Numbered from the stretch's first letter, positions 10,501 through 18,981 are shown. The stretch: 64,000 nucleotides of DNA from Anaeromyxobacter terrae (GCF_022690685.1 NZ_JALCYY010000028.1:1-64000); one strand, 5' to 3'. Notes: generated from the letters alone by a model not told the origin. Numbers and translations: made by a program.

Positions 10501-10844
10501 ATGGCCTCGCGCTCGCGCGCGAGCTCCACCGAGGAGAGGAGGTCGGAGCGGAGCGCCGGCGCGTCGCGCGCCACGGTGCGGGCGGCGGCCTCGGCGCTCC
10601 AGGCGGTACGCAGGAGCGCGCGGATGGCGAGCGCGGCGGCGGCGACGATCACCGTGACCGCCGCGGCGAGCGTCAGGGACCGCACACCGATGCGCGCCCC
10701 GAGGAAGAGGGCCACCGCGCCGGCGAGCAGCACGGTGAGCCCCGCCGCGAGCCCGAAGCCGAGCGCGGCGAGGAGGACCACGCGGAGCTGTCGGCGCCGC
10801 GCCCCGTCGAGGACGCGCGCGATGTCACCGTACGCGACGGTCAT
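7569..10844 (-). CDS. DUF4175-family large membrane protein with coiled coils
   Basis: A 1091-residue protein. N-terminal membrane segments lie at about 22-45, 52-75 and 135-155. A periplasmic beta-rich region follows (about 200-430), then a long charged, Glu/Lys/Ala-rich coiled-coil stretch (about 480-980) and a Gly/Phe-rich, low-complexity C-terminus. This is the DUF4175 architecture found beside MoxR/DUF58/VWA genes in delta-proteobacteria. The ATG at 10844 is chosen because the conserved membrane anchor starts directly after it and GAAAGGG lies upstream. Around residues 296-305 the frame contains a degenerate interspersed palindrome (9926-9958) encoding RGEPVEPR, so a repeat has entered a coding linker without breaking the frame. 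Function unknown; structural envelope role inferred. Confidence 0.85.
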   Translation of the reverse strand: MTVAYGDIARVLDGARRRQLRVVLLAALGFGLAAGLTVLLAGAVALFLGARIGVRSLTLAAAVTVIVAAAALAIRALLRTAWSAEAAARTVARDAPALRSDLLSSVELAREREAIQASGRYSLALVDAHLARTAEAARVVDLARAVPDRWARRGGLALVLALGAYAAAFLLGGGPLARAYGRVLLGDPPGTPAPAADPITGDIQLTFKYPAYMKREPRTLSGTGGEIRAPKGTEVTLETRADRDVKQAELAVVFEADPAAQHARGAQPGGAEPAGDGQRGNGAQSKGGSSATAQEAARGEPVEPRTKSGAAEPVKRYALSVGGKRDLRGRLLVTDGGSYRFRYLDGKKVVAEGPPIPIVVEPDAFPEVRITAPEREVEVDVDARVAIEWQAEDDVGLSEAALVLKRAGGAEERRVLRRQQGLRRDGGVYELDLAAAKLAEGDRLDYWVEALDTDTVSGPKKSRTETHTLKIYSEAEHRRQVLENSRAVFEELVGVLGDRLETFAAGPVTSAERLAQVQALDVRTRHLHERMREAAQDIRRDRAGPREVADALTNVAGAIRAAAGRVAGPRGSVAQAIRVRIRPDVSLLRGMAALDAQLDQELEKGVLYLEQLLDKRRAEDLLRLAKDLASRRRDLASLMEKYRASPSEAAKKELLAEIGRMKERVKDLLSQMAELSKGFNDEHMNAEALAELARSKDLVGGLDEVEKLLAKGDVEAAMKALDEMASSMDQMLAGLQRTAGRPDEKAQALMKEMLAFKEELEKVKAEQEATAGETEAVRAEYRKKLQERTKASEQEVKRLAELAGEARKDVERAAPGISYRSEMEYEQSREALSDLERALGMKEMGAAWETSQRAAPSVERLSRYLEEDAALSPQQGLGLPREAGRAGEAHRAVEQAVPKAREIRDALSKMFPDPRSVLPPEAQKRLGELAKKQGGLEQKAQGLQQKLGELMQQAPIFPQEAQAQLGESRGHMGEAAAELGNRNPQRGHGEQALALDALSRFQKGLEEAAKRQGKGGGGGGMGFPFPFGGEQGGGEESGDGREASREKVKIPGAEAYKVPEEFRKDLLDAMRQGAPERYKGEVQRYYEELVK
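9926..9958. repeat. Palindromic interspersed repeat, copy 3, inside the DUF4175 gene
   Basis: The loop TCGACAGGCTC (9937-9947) and the right arm ACCGCGAGCGG (9948-9958) are intact. The left arm keeps only its inner six bases (CGCGGT). The inner stem is GGT/ACC, again compensated. The element is carried in frame in a low-complexity linker. Confidence 0.75.
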
Positions 10845-11034
10845 CGGCCCTTTCGAGAGTAGCCCCCGCCCTCGGCCGGCGGGTCCAAGGAGGATAACGC
10901 GGGTAGGTCCGAGGTGCCCCCGCGGTGTTACGCACGGGGCAGGTGTTGCGCGCACCTCGCGCAGGGCGCGCCGTCCAGGGTGTGCTAGTTTTCGCCTCCG
11001 CTTGAATTTTCGCCCCGGAGCAGCCGTCCGACCG

Positions 11035-11646
11035 ATGGAAGCAGACGACCTCGCGCTGGTCACGAAGGCCCAGGCTGGCGATCCCGCCGCCTTCCGCGCG
11101 CTCGTCGTCCGCTACCAGAGGAAGGTCTACGCCGTGGCGCTCGGTATCGTGAAAGACTCGGACCTCGCCTGGGATGTCGCCCAGGAGGCGTTCGTGCGGG
11201 TCCACGGACACCTGGGCGCGTTCGAGGGCAAGTCGTCGTTCTCGACGTGGCTCTTCCGCATCGCGACCCACCTCTCCATCGACGCCGTCCGCCGCGAGCG
11301 CGTCTCGCAGAAGGAGGACGTGGACGAGGTTCGGGAGAGCGACCTGACCGGCGGCGGCGAGGGCATCCTCGCGACCACGCTCGGCGACGATCCCGCCGAG
11401 AACCTGCTCCGGCGCGAGATGGCGGAGAAGATCCAGGACGCCCTTCAGACCCTGCCCGAGAAGCACCGGACCATCCTCGTCCTGCGCGAGGTCGAGGGGC
11501 TCTCCTACGAGGAGCTCGCCGAGCGGCTCGGGATCCACAAGGGCACGGTGATGAGCCGGCTCTTCCACGCGCGGAAGAAGATGCAGGCTGCGCTGCGCGG
11601 CTACGCGGAGCGCAGCGCACGGGACGACGAGGAGTCGGCGCCATGA
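11035..11646 (+). CDS. ECF RNA polymerase sigma factor (RpoE-like)
   Basis: A 203-residue sigma-70 family factor with only regions 2 and 4. Region 2 spans about 15-85, with the core-binding helix DLAWDVAQEAFVRV and the -10 recognition part FSTWLFRIATHLSID. Region 4 spans about 138-190 (LPEKHRTILVLREVEGLSYEE, then the HTH GIHKGTVMSRL). A 45-residue acidic linker joins them. The ATG at 11035 puts region 2 at the normal distance from the N-terminus. Its stop overlaps the anti-sigma start as ATGA (11643-11646). It diverges from the DUF4175 operon across 190 bp, so that operon or its own promoter are plausible targets. The inducing signal is unknown; an envelope signal is inferred from the partners. 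Confidence 0.95.
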   Translation: MEADDLALVTKAQAGDPAAFRALVVRYQRKVYAVALGIVKDSDLAWDVAQEAFVRVHGHLGAFEGKSSFSTWLFRIATHLSIDAVRRERVSQKEDVDEVRESDLTGGGEGILATTLGDDPAENLLRREMAEKIQDALQTLPEKHRTILVLREVEGLSYEELAERLGIHKGTVMSRLFHARKKMQAALRGYAERSARDDEESAP

Positions 11647-12119
11647 AGGACTGCGTCCGCTACGCCCCGATGCTCGGCGCCCGCGAGGGCGAGCTCACGG
11701 AGGAGGAGCAGCACGCGCTCGACCTCCACCTCCAGGGCTGCGCCGGCTGCCGCGCCACCGCCGCGGAGCTCGCCGCGCTCGACGGGCTCGTGGGCGAGTC
11801 GCTCATGGCGCGCGCGAACGCCCGCGACTTCGCGCCGTTCGTGGACGAGGTGATGGCGCGGGTGGGCGCGCCGGGACTCGCGCCCGCGCGCGGCCGGCGC
11901 GGCTTCCTCGGGTGGTTCCGGACGCACCCGCGCGCCGCGCTCGCCTCGCTCGTGCCCTTTGTGGCGGCGGTCGCCCTCGTCGTGTACGTTCGCCTCGAAC
12001 GCGGCGGTGAGTCCGGCCCGATGGCCTCCCTCGAGATCGCGACCGAGGGTGAGGTGACGATGGTGCTGCAGACGTCCGACGGCCCCGTGGTGCTGCTCGA
12101 CGACGGGGAGCACTCGTGA
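11643..12119 (+). CDS. Anti-sigma factor, zinc-finger (zf-HC2) membrane protein
   Basis: A 158-residue single-pass protein. The cytoplasmic N-terminus holds the ZAS motif H29-x3-C33-x2-C36, with an extra Cys at 4. A membrane segment at about 93-113 follows an Arg-rich stretch. The roughly 45-residue remainder would be periplasmic. Anti-sigma factors of this type bind the cognate ECF factor and release it when the envelope signal arrives. It is translationally coupled to the sigma gene (ATGA) and to the next gene (GTGA at 12116-12119), a three-gene unit. Redox or proteolytic control cannot be told apart from sequence. Confidence 0.9.
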   Translation: MKDCVRYAPMLGAREGELTEEEQHALDLHLQGCAGCRATAAELAALDGLVGESLMARANARDFAPFVDEVMARVGAPGLAPARGRRGFLGWFRTHPRAALASLVPFVAAVALVVYVRLERGGESGPMASLEIATEGEVTMVLQTSDGPVVLLDDGEHS

Positions 12120-12580
12120 GCCGCCGCCCAGGAGACCCGGTGATCCGCACGCTCTTCGCCGCGACGCTCTGCACCTTCCTCGCGCTCGTCGCCGCCCTTC
12201 CCACCGCCGCCCACGCCGAGGTGCCGGTCAGGGTCCGCGTCATCAAGGGCTCGCGGCAGGGCCCGGCCAAGGTCGACCCCCGCCTCGAGGACCTGCGTCG
12301 CCAGCTCTCGCCGCTCGCCTACGTCCGCTGGGAGCAGGTGAGCGAGCACCGCATGGACCTCGAGCGCGGCCGGACGCAGTTCGTCGAGCTGCCGGACGGC
12401 GACAGCGCGGCACTCACGCTGCAGGAGCGGCACGGCGACACGGTGACGTTCGAGGTGGCGCTCACCTCGCGGAACACGCAGTCGCGCCTCACCGTGCAGA
12501 AGGGGCAGCGCATCGTGCACCAGGTCACCGGGGAGAAGAAGGGCGAGGCCCTCTTCCTCACCGTGAACGCCTGGCCGTAG
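12116..12580 (+). CDS. Small exported protein of the sigma/anti-sigma operon, unknown function
   Basis: A 154-residue protein with a Sec signal peptide (hydrophobic core about 11-31, likely cut after AAHA). The mature part of about 120 residues looks beta-rich. I do not recognise a domain with confidence. The GTG start at 12116 overlaps the anti-sigma stop (GTGA); a second GTG at 12140 would give a signal peptide with a shorter N-region. Its position as third gene of an ECF operon suggests a periplasmic modulator or output of that stress response. Comparable small exported proteins follow ECF/anti-sigma pairs in myxobacteria-like genomes, but that link is inference. Confidence 0.75.
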   Translation: MSRRPGDPVIRTLFAATLCTFLALVAALPTAAHAEVPVRVRVIKGSRQGPAKVDPRLEDLRRQLSPLAYVRWEQVSEHRMDLERGRTQFVELPDGDSAALTLQERHGDTVTFEVALTSRNTQSRLTVQKGQRIVHQVTGEKKGEALFLTVNAWP

Positions 12581-12631
12581 GCGCGGTTCCCTCTCGCGCC
12601 ACAACGGAACGACCGCCTTCGGCTCGCGCGC

Positions 12632-14140
12632 TCACCGCGCAGGCGCGACGGCCCGCCGGTGGAGTGGGCCGAGCGCGCGCGAACCGCGCTTCTCGAGCGG
12701 GCTCCCCGTGAGCATCCCGAGCCGGCTCACCGCGCGAGCGAGCTCGACCGAGAGCAGCTCGAGGAGCAGCGCCTCCTCGGGATCGACCGAGGTGCGGCCA
12801 TCGTCCCAGCCGAGCTCGAGGTCCGCGCACCCCGGCCGTCCGCACGGGAGGCCGAAGCGGGCCCGGAACAGGCCCGGAGTGGCGAGGTCGCCGCACGCGA
12901 GTGACCGGAAAGCCGCGCCAGCGCCGGAGAGGTGCAGCTCCACGGTGCATGCGCCGAGCCCGCGCGCGGCCGCGCTCACGGCCGACCACAGGTCGCGGAC
13001 GCTGCGCGCGCCGTGCAGCTCCAGGCCGAGGCGGCGAACCATCGCGCGCCGCTCGACGTTGCGACGCCGCTCGTCGATGAGGCGAGGCAGGTCCTGGATC
13101 TTCAGATCGAGATAGCCGAGCCACCGCAGGGCGAGGAGGGCGGCGAGCGCCACCGCGCCGAGCGTGAGCGCGGAGCGTGCCGGCGTCGCAGCAACCAGGA
13201 CCAGCGCGGCTGCGCCGAGCAGCGCACACGCGCCGTAGATCACCACGACGGCGCGACCCTGCGTGAGACCGCGGTCGAGCAGCCGGTGATGGATGTGGCC
13301 GCGATCGGCGGAGAACAGCGGCGCGCCGCGCAGGGTCCGGCGTGCGATCGCGAGGAGCGTGTCGGCGATAGGGACGCCGAGGAGGACGATCGGGACGAGG
13401 AGCGCCACCGCCGAGGACGACACCCGGTTCACCCGGAGCGCGGTCGTCGCGAGCACGAACCCGAGGAACATGGACCCCGTGTCGCCCATGAAGATCGAGG
13501 CGGGGTTGAAGTTGTAGAAGAGGAAGCCGAGCACGCCTCCCGCGACCGCGGCGGTGAGCAGCATGGCAGGAGCGTCCCCGCGGCTCGCTGCGACCGCGAA
13601 GATCACCGCCAGCGCGAGGAACGCGACCCCGCCGGCGAGCCCGTCCAGCCCGTCGACGAGGTTCAGCGCGTTGATGACGCCGGAGATCCAGAGGACGGTG
13701 ATCGGGAGGCCGAGGATCCCGAGCTCGATGGGCTCGCCGAACGGGGTCGCGATCTCGTCGATGCCGAAGCCGAGCCCGTACATGCCCGCCGCGACCGCGA
13801 TCTGAACCGTGAACTTGCTCCTCGCGGTCGCGCCCCTGAGGTCATCGAAGATCCCCAGTGCAGCGATCGCGAGGCCGCCGGCGAGGAACGCGAGCGCCTG
13901 CCACCCCGACTCGAGTCCCCAGCGCACCTCGTCCCCGAGGGCGGCGATCATGGCGAGCGGCACCACACAGGCGAGTACGATGGCGATCCCGCCGAGCCGC
14001 GGGACCGGCTTGCCATGGATCTTGCGCGCGCTGAGCCGGTCGTCGAGCGCGCCTCGCCGCGAGGCAACGGCCCGCACGACTGGCGTCAGGAACAGGCCCG
14101 TCACGGTGGCGGCGAAGAACGCGAGGCAAGCTGATCTCAT
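12632..14140 (-). CDS. WecA/TagO-type polyprenyl-phosphate sugar-1-phosphate transferase with C-terminal extension (copy 1)
   Basis: A 502-residue protein. Residues 1-345 are a polytopic PNPT-superfamily enzyme: FDDLRG (98-103), NALNLVDGLDGLAGG (157-171), FMGDTGSM (217-224) and the histidine loop GHIHHR (281-286) typical of UDP-HexNAc-using WecA/TagO. It would start polysaccharide units on undecaprenyl phosphate at the inner membrane. Residues about 350-502 are a soluble extension absent from ordinary WecA, ending with LELGWDDGRTS and a helical LELLSVELARAV. The paralogue at 29,866 has the same extension. The extension has GAF-like size and pattern, but I cannot confirm the fold. The gene diverges from the OPX gene at 14,967 across an 826-bp gap. 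Confidence 0.88.
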   Translation of the reverse strand: MRSACLAFFAATVTGLFLTPVVRAVASRRGALDDRLSARKIHGKPVPRLGGIAIVLACVVPLAMIAALGDEVRWGLESGWQALAFLAGGLAIAALGIFDDLRGATARSKFTVQIAVAAGMYGLGFGIDEIATPFGEPIELGILGLPITVLWISGVINALNLVDGLDGLAGGVAFLALAVIFAVAASRGDAPAMLLTAAVAGGVLGFLFYNFNPASIFMGDTGSMFLGFVLATTALRVNRVSSSAVALLVPIVLLGVPIADTLLAIARRTLRGAPLFSADRGHIHHRLLDRGLTQGRAVVVIYGACALLGAAALVLVAATPARSALTLGAVALAALLALRWLGYLDLKIQDLPRLIDERRRNVERRAMVRRLGLELHGARSVRDLWSAVSAAARGLGACTVELHLSGAGAAFRSLACGDLATPGLFRARFGLPCGRPGCADLELGWDDGRTSVDPEEALLLELLSVELARAVSRLGMLTGSPLEKRGSRALGPLHRRAVAPAR

Positions 14141-14966
14141 CCAACCTCACGGGGAGCGGCGTCGTCTGCAGGCAGGCGTGCGACACGGACACCGCGCGGC
14201 CGGCTCCTCGCGTGCCCACACGATCCGTGCAGTGACGGCCTACGGGTATCACCGGGGGCCGGCGCGGAACAGTCGCCCCGAGCGTCTGCCTAGAACGTGC
14301 GCGACCGTTGCTGGGGGCGGCCTTGCGAGCCGTCTCGCTCCACCCGCTCGCCGGAGGGCCGAGCCGCCCGCGGCTCCACGACCGCCGCGCGATCGACATC
14401 GGGTCTCGAAACATCGGCACGGATTGCGCGATCGAAGCGAGGCTTCGGGCAGCCGCCCGCACTCGCGTTGCTGTCGGTGCACCTTCGCCGCCGGTGCGCG
14501 TCCGTGCACGGGCGCGGTGAGCATGCGACTGCGACTCGCCTCGACATGCAGCGACTACTGCCGCAGCGGCAAGCGCGTGCACACCACCGACGCGTCCAGC
14601 CGTCCGCCTGTCGTGCTCCGAGGTAGACCGCGCCGTGCCCACCACCGGGGGCAACACATTCGCGCCGCGCTCTTTTGTCCAGGGCTGGGCGTCCGCACTC
14701 TCGCCGCGTCTCCTCTTGATCGATCGCGAATCCACTTCTGCCCCTATTGGTTTCTCTGGCGCCCTGATCAGGTAGCCGCCGTGGGTCCGGCTCTGGATCG
14801 CGGAATGAAGGCGGCGCTATGGTCCGCAGGGGTTCAATGCGCCTGGGGTCAGCACCGGGGGTGTCTGACATGCTCTCCTCTCGAAGAAGCCGGACCTGTG
14901 CGGCCGCCGATGCTGCGCCTGCACTGCAACCGGCCAGCGGCACCCCGCTCGCTCGGGACGCCTGAC
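14141..14966. other. Long divergent intergenic region without a supported gene
   Basis: 826 bp between the wecA-like gene (leftward) and the OPX gene (rightward). Short reading frames exist on both strands, but none shows a recognisable domain, a good ribosome site or the third-position GC bias of its neighbours. It must hold promoters for two polysaccharide transcripts and could hold a long untranslated leader. I could not assign a -35/-10 pair or an operator with confidence. Confidence 0.5.
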
Positions 14967-16622
14967 ATGCACAGCACACCACTCCGCCGCGCCGTCGCGA
15001 TGCTGCTCTGCTGCCAGCCGGTGTTCTGGATGAGCAACGCGGTGCTTGCGCAGACGATCCAGCAGGGCGCGCGGCCGGACACGACGCCGAGGCAACCGGG
15101 GGCGTTCGAGGCGGCGCCGGAAGACGATTTCGGGGCGGCGCCGGGTGCCTTCGGAACACTGGCGCCGCCTGACGCTCCCTCGTCGCGCGGCGACCTGGAC
15201 GCAGCTCAGGCGGAGCGCTCCGCGCTCATCCCGCGCACCCGGACTCAGGCCCCGGTGGACGAGCCTGTCGATCCGGACAGGTACCTGTGCGGCGCCGGCG
15301 ATGTCCTCGAGCTGAACTTCTGGGGCCTGCGGAACTCCAGGCTGAGGGTGACCATCGATCTCGAGGGGCGCGCGTTCGTGCCGAAGATCGGCTACCTGAC
15401 GCTGCAGGGGAAGACGCTCACGGAAGCCCGCGACGCGATCCGCGGAGCGGTCTCCCGTTTCTACCCGCGCCTCAACTTCGACGTGGCGCTCGCCGAGCCG
15501 CGCACCTTCCTCGTCCAGGTCGTCGCGGGCGTGCGCGAGCCGGGCACGTATGCCGCTCGCGCCGTGGAGCGCGTCGCGACGGTCGTCGCCCGCGCCGGCG
15601 GGGCGGCACCGAGGGCCTCCCGGCGCGTGGTCGAGATCCGGCGCCGAGACGGCAGCACGGCCGCGGCGGACCTGGCCCTATTCGCGCTCACGGGCGACGT
15701 GATGCACAACCCGTATCTCCTCGACGGTGACGTGGTGCGCGTCCCCTTCGAGGAGCTCGCGGTGACGGTGGACGGCGCGGTCAATCGTCCGGGGCGGTAC
15801 GAGCTCATCGGCACGCGGGACCTCGCCGAGGTGGTGCAGGTCGCCGGCGGCCTCGCCGCGACAGCGACCCGGCAGCTCCCGGTGAGCATCGTCCGCCGGC
15901 TCCCGGACGACCGCCAGGACCAGCAGCTCCTGCCGTTCACCGCCGGCGGCCAGGTCCCGTCCGCGAAGCTCCAGCACGACGACGCCGTTCACCTCCCGGA
16001 CTATCTCGAGCTGCAGCGCTCCGTGATGGTCGTCGGGGCCATCAAGGGCGTGACGCCTCCGTCTGCCACGGGGGGAGCGATTCCCGACGAGGCGGCCTCG
16101 ACGCGACGCCTGCCGTTCGTGGAGGGCGACTCGGTCCGCACGTTGCTCGAGCGCGTCGGCGGCGTCGGACCGCTCGCGGATCTCACCGGCTCGTACGTGC
16201 TGCGGAGCGGGAAGGCGCTGCCCGTGGACCTCTACTCGCTCGTCATGCTCCGCAACCTGAAGGCGGACCGGCCGGTCGAGCTCGGCGACACGCTCGTCAT
16301 CCCGTTCAAGCGCCGGAACATCCTGGTGCAGGGGGCCGTGTTCACCCCCGGCTCGTACCCCTACAACCCGACTTTCGGGATCGAGCAATACCTCGCGCTC
16401 GCGGGCGGCCGGAACCGATTCGCGCAATCCCTGTCGGACGTGCGGATCATCACGCCCAACGGCGAGACGCGAAAGTTCAGCCGTGACCTCCCGATCGACC
16501 CGGGATCGTCCCTGGTCGTTCCCGAGCGCAACTTCTCGCGGTCCGAGATCGTTCAGATCGTCCTGGGCGCGGCGAGCGTCCTCGTCAGCGGCGTCGCGGT
16601 GGTGCTGGCGGCGAAGAAGTGA
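14967..16622 (+). CDS. OPX polysaccharide export protein with SLBB domains (copy 1)
   Basis: A 551-residue protein. The signal sequence (about 8-29, ending VLAQ) has no lipobox Cys. A Pro/Ala-rich linker follows. The Poly_export domain starts at YLCGAGDVLELNFWG (about 109-123), and several SLBB beta-grasp domains follow (V-E-PGTYAAR, VNRPGRYELIG, FTPGSYPYN). A hydrophobic C-terminal helix (about 528-548, then Lys-Lys) is probably membrane-inserted. OPX proteins form the periplasmic/outer-membrane channel for exopolysaccharide. At 551 residues it is longer than E. coli Wza and has more SLBB units. The stop codon overlaps the Wzz-like GTG start (16619), coupling channel and copolymerase. Confidence 0.88.
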   Translation: MHSTPLRRAVAMLLCCQPVFWMSNAVLAQTIQQGARPDTTPRQPGAFEAAPEDDFGAAPGAFGTLAPPDAPSSRGDLDAAQAERSALIPRTRTQAPVDEPVDPDRYLCGAGDVLELNFWGLRNSRLRVTIDLEGRAFVPKIGYLTLQGKTLTEARDAIRGAVSRFYPRLNFDVALAEPRTFLVQVVAGVREPGTYAARAVERVATVVARAGGAAPRASRRVVEIRRRDGSTAAADLALFALTGDVMHNPYLLDGDVVRVPFEELAVTVDGAVNRPGRYELIGTRDLAEVVQVAGGLAATATRQLPVSIVRRLPDDRQDQQLLPFTAGGQVPSAKLQHDDAVHLPDYLELQRSVMVVGAIKGVTPPSATGGAIPDEAASTRRLPFVEGDSVRTLLERVGGVGPLADLTGSYVLRSGKALPVDLYSLVMLRNLKADRPVELGDTLVIPFKRRNILVQGAVFTPGSYPYNPTFGIEQYLALAGGRNRFAQSLSDVRIITPNGETRKFSRDLPIDPGSSLVVPERNFSRSEIVQIVLGAASVLVSGVAVVLAAKK

Positions 16623-17830
16623 CTTCGATCATGGTCTCATCCGTCGACTTATCGTTTCTTCGCAACCCGCGCGCGGTGAAGCGGATCGCCCTCACCACGC
16701 TCGCGTGCCTGATCCTGGCAACGGCATACGGGCTCTTCGCGCCCAAGTGGTACCGCTCCGTACTCACTGTCGTCCCCGCTAGGCCGCAGAGAGGGGGCAG
16801 CATCTCCAGCCTGCTCGGCGGAGAACTCGCGGGGCTCGCTGCCGGTTTTGATACCTCCATGGCGGGCTCCGATGCGCCCCGAATAGCTGCCGTCCTCGAA
16901 AGCATTGCCGTATCGGACGCAGTCATCCAGAGGTTCGACTTGCGCACCCGCTACCGCGCGGGCAGCCAAGAGAGCGCGCGTGATGCGCTCTGGCGTCATT
17001 GCGCCGTCAGGGCTCTTCCGAAGCCCAACCTCGTGCAACTGACGTGCGAGGACAAGGAGCCGCGCTTCGTTCAGCGGATGCTCGAGTTTTTTGCCGAGTA
17101 CGGAAACGCGGTCTTCCGCAGTGTCAGCGTCAGCTCCGCCTCGGAGGAGGTTCGCTTCCTCGAGAAGCGCGTGGCGGATCTACGACAACAGGCAAGCGAT
17201 GCGTCTGCACGAATGCGCGAGTTTCAGGAAAGGCACCGAATCGTCGATCTCGAGACGCAGAGCCGGGCAGTCGTATCCGCGCTCGCCGCCCTCAACAGCC
17301 AGCTCATCACCAAACAACTCGAGCTAGACTATGCGCGCACCTTCTCGACACGTGACGAATCCACGACCCAACAACTCGAGTCTCAGCTATCCCTCTTGAC
17401 CGAAAAGCTGCGTGACTTGGAGGAGCCGGCGGCCCCGCTCACCTCGACGGCGCAGACCCAAGGCCGCAAGGGAAAGGGGCGCTCATCCGGCATGTTCCCT
17501 GCCGCACTTGAGGTCCCGAAGCTGCGCGCCGAGTTCGAGGCCCTTTACCGCGACCGCAAGGTGTCGGAAACGACGCTGGTGTTCGCGTTGGAGAGGCTCG
17601 AATCCGCGAGGGCCAACGAGGCGCGCGAGGTCTCTACATTTCTGGTGCTTGATCCCCCGACGCTTCCGACGCGCCACTCTCGTCCGCGGCTGCTTCAGGC
17701 CGTCGGCCTCCTGACTGGGCTGGCGTTGGCCGGGTCACTCTTCTTCGAGTGGTGGTGGAACAAGGGAGGGCGTCTCGTTCTCCTTGCGCCTCCGACTTCG
17801 GAGCGCGGCCGCGGGCGAACCGCGGAGTGA
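16619..17830 (+). CDS. Wzz-type polysaccharide copolymerase without kinase domain
   Basis: A 403-residue chain-length determinant. Membrane helix 1 is at about 24-41, followed by the typical KWYRSVLTV beta strand. The periplasmic part contains long coiled-coil helices (about 175-310). The second helix (about 362-383) precedes a short basic cytoplasmic tail. There is no Walker A motif, so it depends on a separate kinase or none. Start choice is GTG 16619 (overlapping the OPX stop); ATG 16631 is an in-frame alternative. The last 197 bp overlap, antisense, the 3' end of the DUF1972 glycosyltransferase gene. It forms a two-gene unit with the OPX protein and is likely a partner of the EpsG-type polymerase nearby. 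Confidence 0.85.
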   Translation: MTSIMVSSVDLSFLRNPRAVKRIALTTLACLILATAYGLFAPKWYRSVLTVVPARPQRGGSISSLLGGELAGLAAGFDTSMAGSDAPRIAAVLESIAVSDAVIQRFDLRTRYRAGSQESARDALWRHCAVRALPKPNLVQLTCEDKEPRFVQRMLEFFAEYGNAVFRSVSVSSASEEVRFLEKRVADLRQQASDASARMREFQERHRIVDLETQSRAVVSALAALNSQLITKQLELDYARTFSTRDESTTQQLESQLSLLTEKLRDLEEPAAPLTSTAQTQGRKGKGRSSGMFPAALEVPKLRAEFEALYRDRKVSETTLVFALERLESARANEAREVSTFLVLDPPTLPTRHSRPRLLQAVGLLTGLALAGSLFFEWWWNKGGRLVLLAPPTSERGRGRTAE

Positions 17831-18971
17831 CGATGCACCGCCGCACCGCCTCAGCGGTCGCTTTCGTCCCTCCGCGCCCCGCAACCTCGAGCGTTTGGAC
17901 CACCTCCTCGTAACGTAACAGGATGCGGCTCCACTCGAACTCGTGAGCGCATCGCAGGCGAGCGGCGGCCCGGATGGCCTCACATCGGTGCGAGTCGACC
18001 GGACCGTCCAATATCGCGGTCAAGTCTTTGGCCCCCCGGAAGAACAGACTTCCCGACCCCGCGACCCATCGATTGAACGGGTTGTCGTGAGCGGCTATGA
18101 ACGCTCCGGCTGCCATAGCCTCGACGAGAGACGGATTCGTTCCTCCAACAGAGTGACCGTGAATGTACAGCTCCGCAAGCCGACGTAGCCTATCGAGGAC
18201 TACCTTGTCGTAAACGGCGCCAGGGAACTCAACGTAGGGATGCGCTGCCTTGAGCGCTCTTCCGTATGCGTTTGTGTCGAAATCGCCGATCACGACCACC
18301 AAGGCGCGCCGTGAGCTGCGAGCGTAGGCATCCAGCACGACATGAATCTGGTTCTCGGGTTCGGCCCTCGCGATGACCAAAAAGAATGGCTTACTGTCGT
18401 ACTTGCGCACCAGGGCGTGCTCAGATGGTGCGATGTCGCCAAGAAGGTCGGCGCCATATGGGATCATCCGCGACGGTCGCCGGAACTTAGCGTCTAGGTA
18501 TTTCTGAATGGCCGGGTGGTCCGCTATCAACACGTCCGCCAACGTGGCGGCTATGCGCTCGTTAAGCCTCAGCCAGAGCTTCACGGACCGACTCCATTTC
18601 GCCCGTTTCCACTCCATGCCGTCCATGTTCACGGCATGTCGGATCTTTCGGCCCTTTAGAATCGTCTGAAAGAGCGCAGTACCGTAGCCAAAGACAAGCG
18701 CCAGCGCTCCGGACTCGACCTCCGCGTACGAGCGCAGATCGTACTCGAGCGTCCCAAGTCCCTGGTTGGCGGATGGGCTAATGTAGCGACGCCGCACTCC
18801 GTGCCACTCATCATCGTGTGGGTCCCGACCACCGGCTCGCGCTGCTTCGCAGAAGACCGTGACTCGATGTCCCTTCGCAGCGAGATGAGGTGCCAGCACC
18901 TCGACCAATCGCTCGAATCCGCCATATCTGTTCGGTATTCCGCGCGTCCCGAGGATGTAGATGGTCGACAT
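17634..18971 (-). CDS. Glycosyltransferase, DUF1972/GT4 type (rhamnosyltransferase-like)
   Basis: A 445-residue protein. The N-terminus IYILGTRGIPNRYGGFE is the DUF1972 signature seen in rhamnosyl- and galactosyltransferases of exopolysaccharide loci. A GT-B C-terminal half follows, with the donor-binding segment GGTNPSLVEAMAAGAFI. The ATG at 18971 is chosen because homology begins at residue 2. Family members normally end near residue 380. Here about 65 further residues of low-complexity, Arg/Thr/Ala-rich sequence are read from the antisense of the wzz gene, so the natural stop may have been lost by mutation or frameshift. It lies in a leftward glycosyltransferase run with visibly lower GC than the flanking regions. 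Confidence 0.86.
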   Translation of the reverse strand: MSTIYILGTRGIPNRYGGFERLVEVLAPHLAAKGHRVTVFCEAARAGGRDPHDDEWHGVRRRYISPSANQGLGTLEYDLRSYAEVESGALALVFGYGTALFQTILKGRKIRHAVNMDGMEWKRAKWSRSVKLWLRLNERIAATLADVLIADHPAIQKYLDAKFRRPSRMIPYGADLLGDIAPSEHALVRKYDSKPFFLVIARAEPENQIHVVLDAYARSSRRALVVVIGDFDTNAYGRALKAAHPYVEFPGAVYDKVVLDRLRRLAELYIHGHSVGGTNPSLVEAMAAGAFIAAHDNPFNRWVAGSGSLFFRGAKDLTAILDGPVDSHRCEAIRAAARLRCAHEFEWSRILLRYEEVVQTLEVAGRGGTKATAEAVRRCIVTPRFARGRAPKSEAQGERDALPCSTTTRRRVTRPTPAQSGGRRPEAAADESGASEASGDQAPEM

Positions 18972-18981
18972 GACTCCGCTC

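Noticed and set aside
11034-11034. Sigma promoter from TGCTAGTTT upstream of the ECF gene
   Set aside because: No matching -35 element at a suitable distance, so the hexamer alone is not enough.
14249-14626. Small reading frames in the 826-bp gap
   Set aside because: No recognisable domain, no ribosome site and no third-position bias; both strands are equally open.
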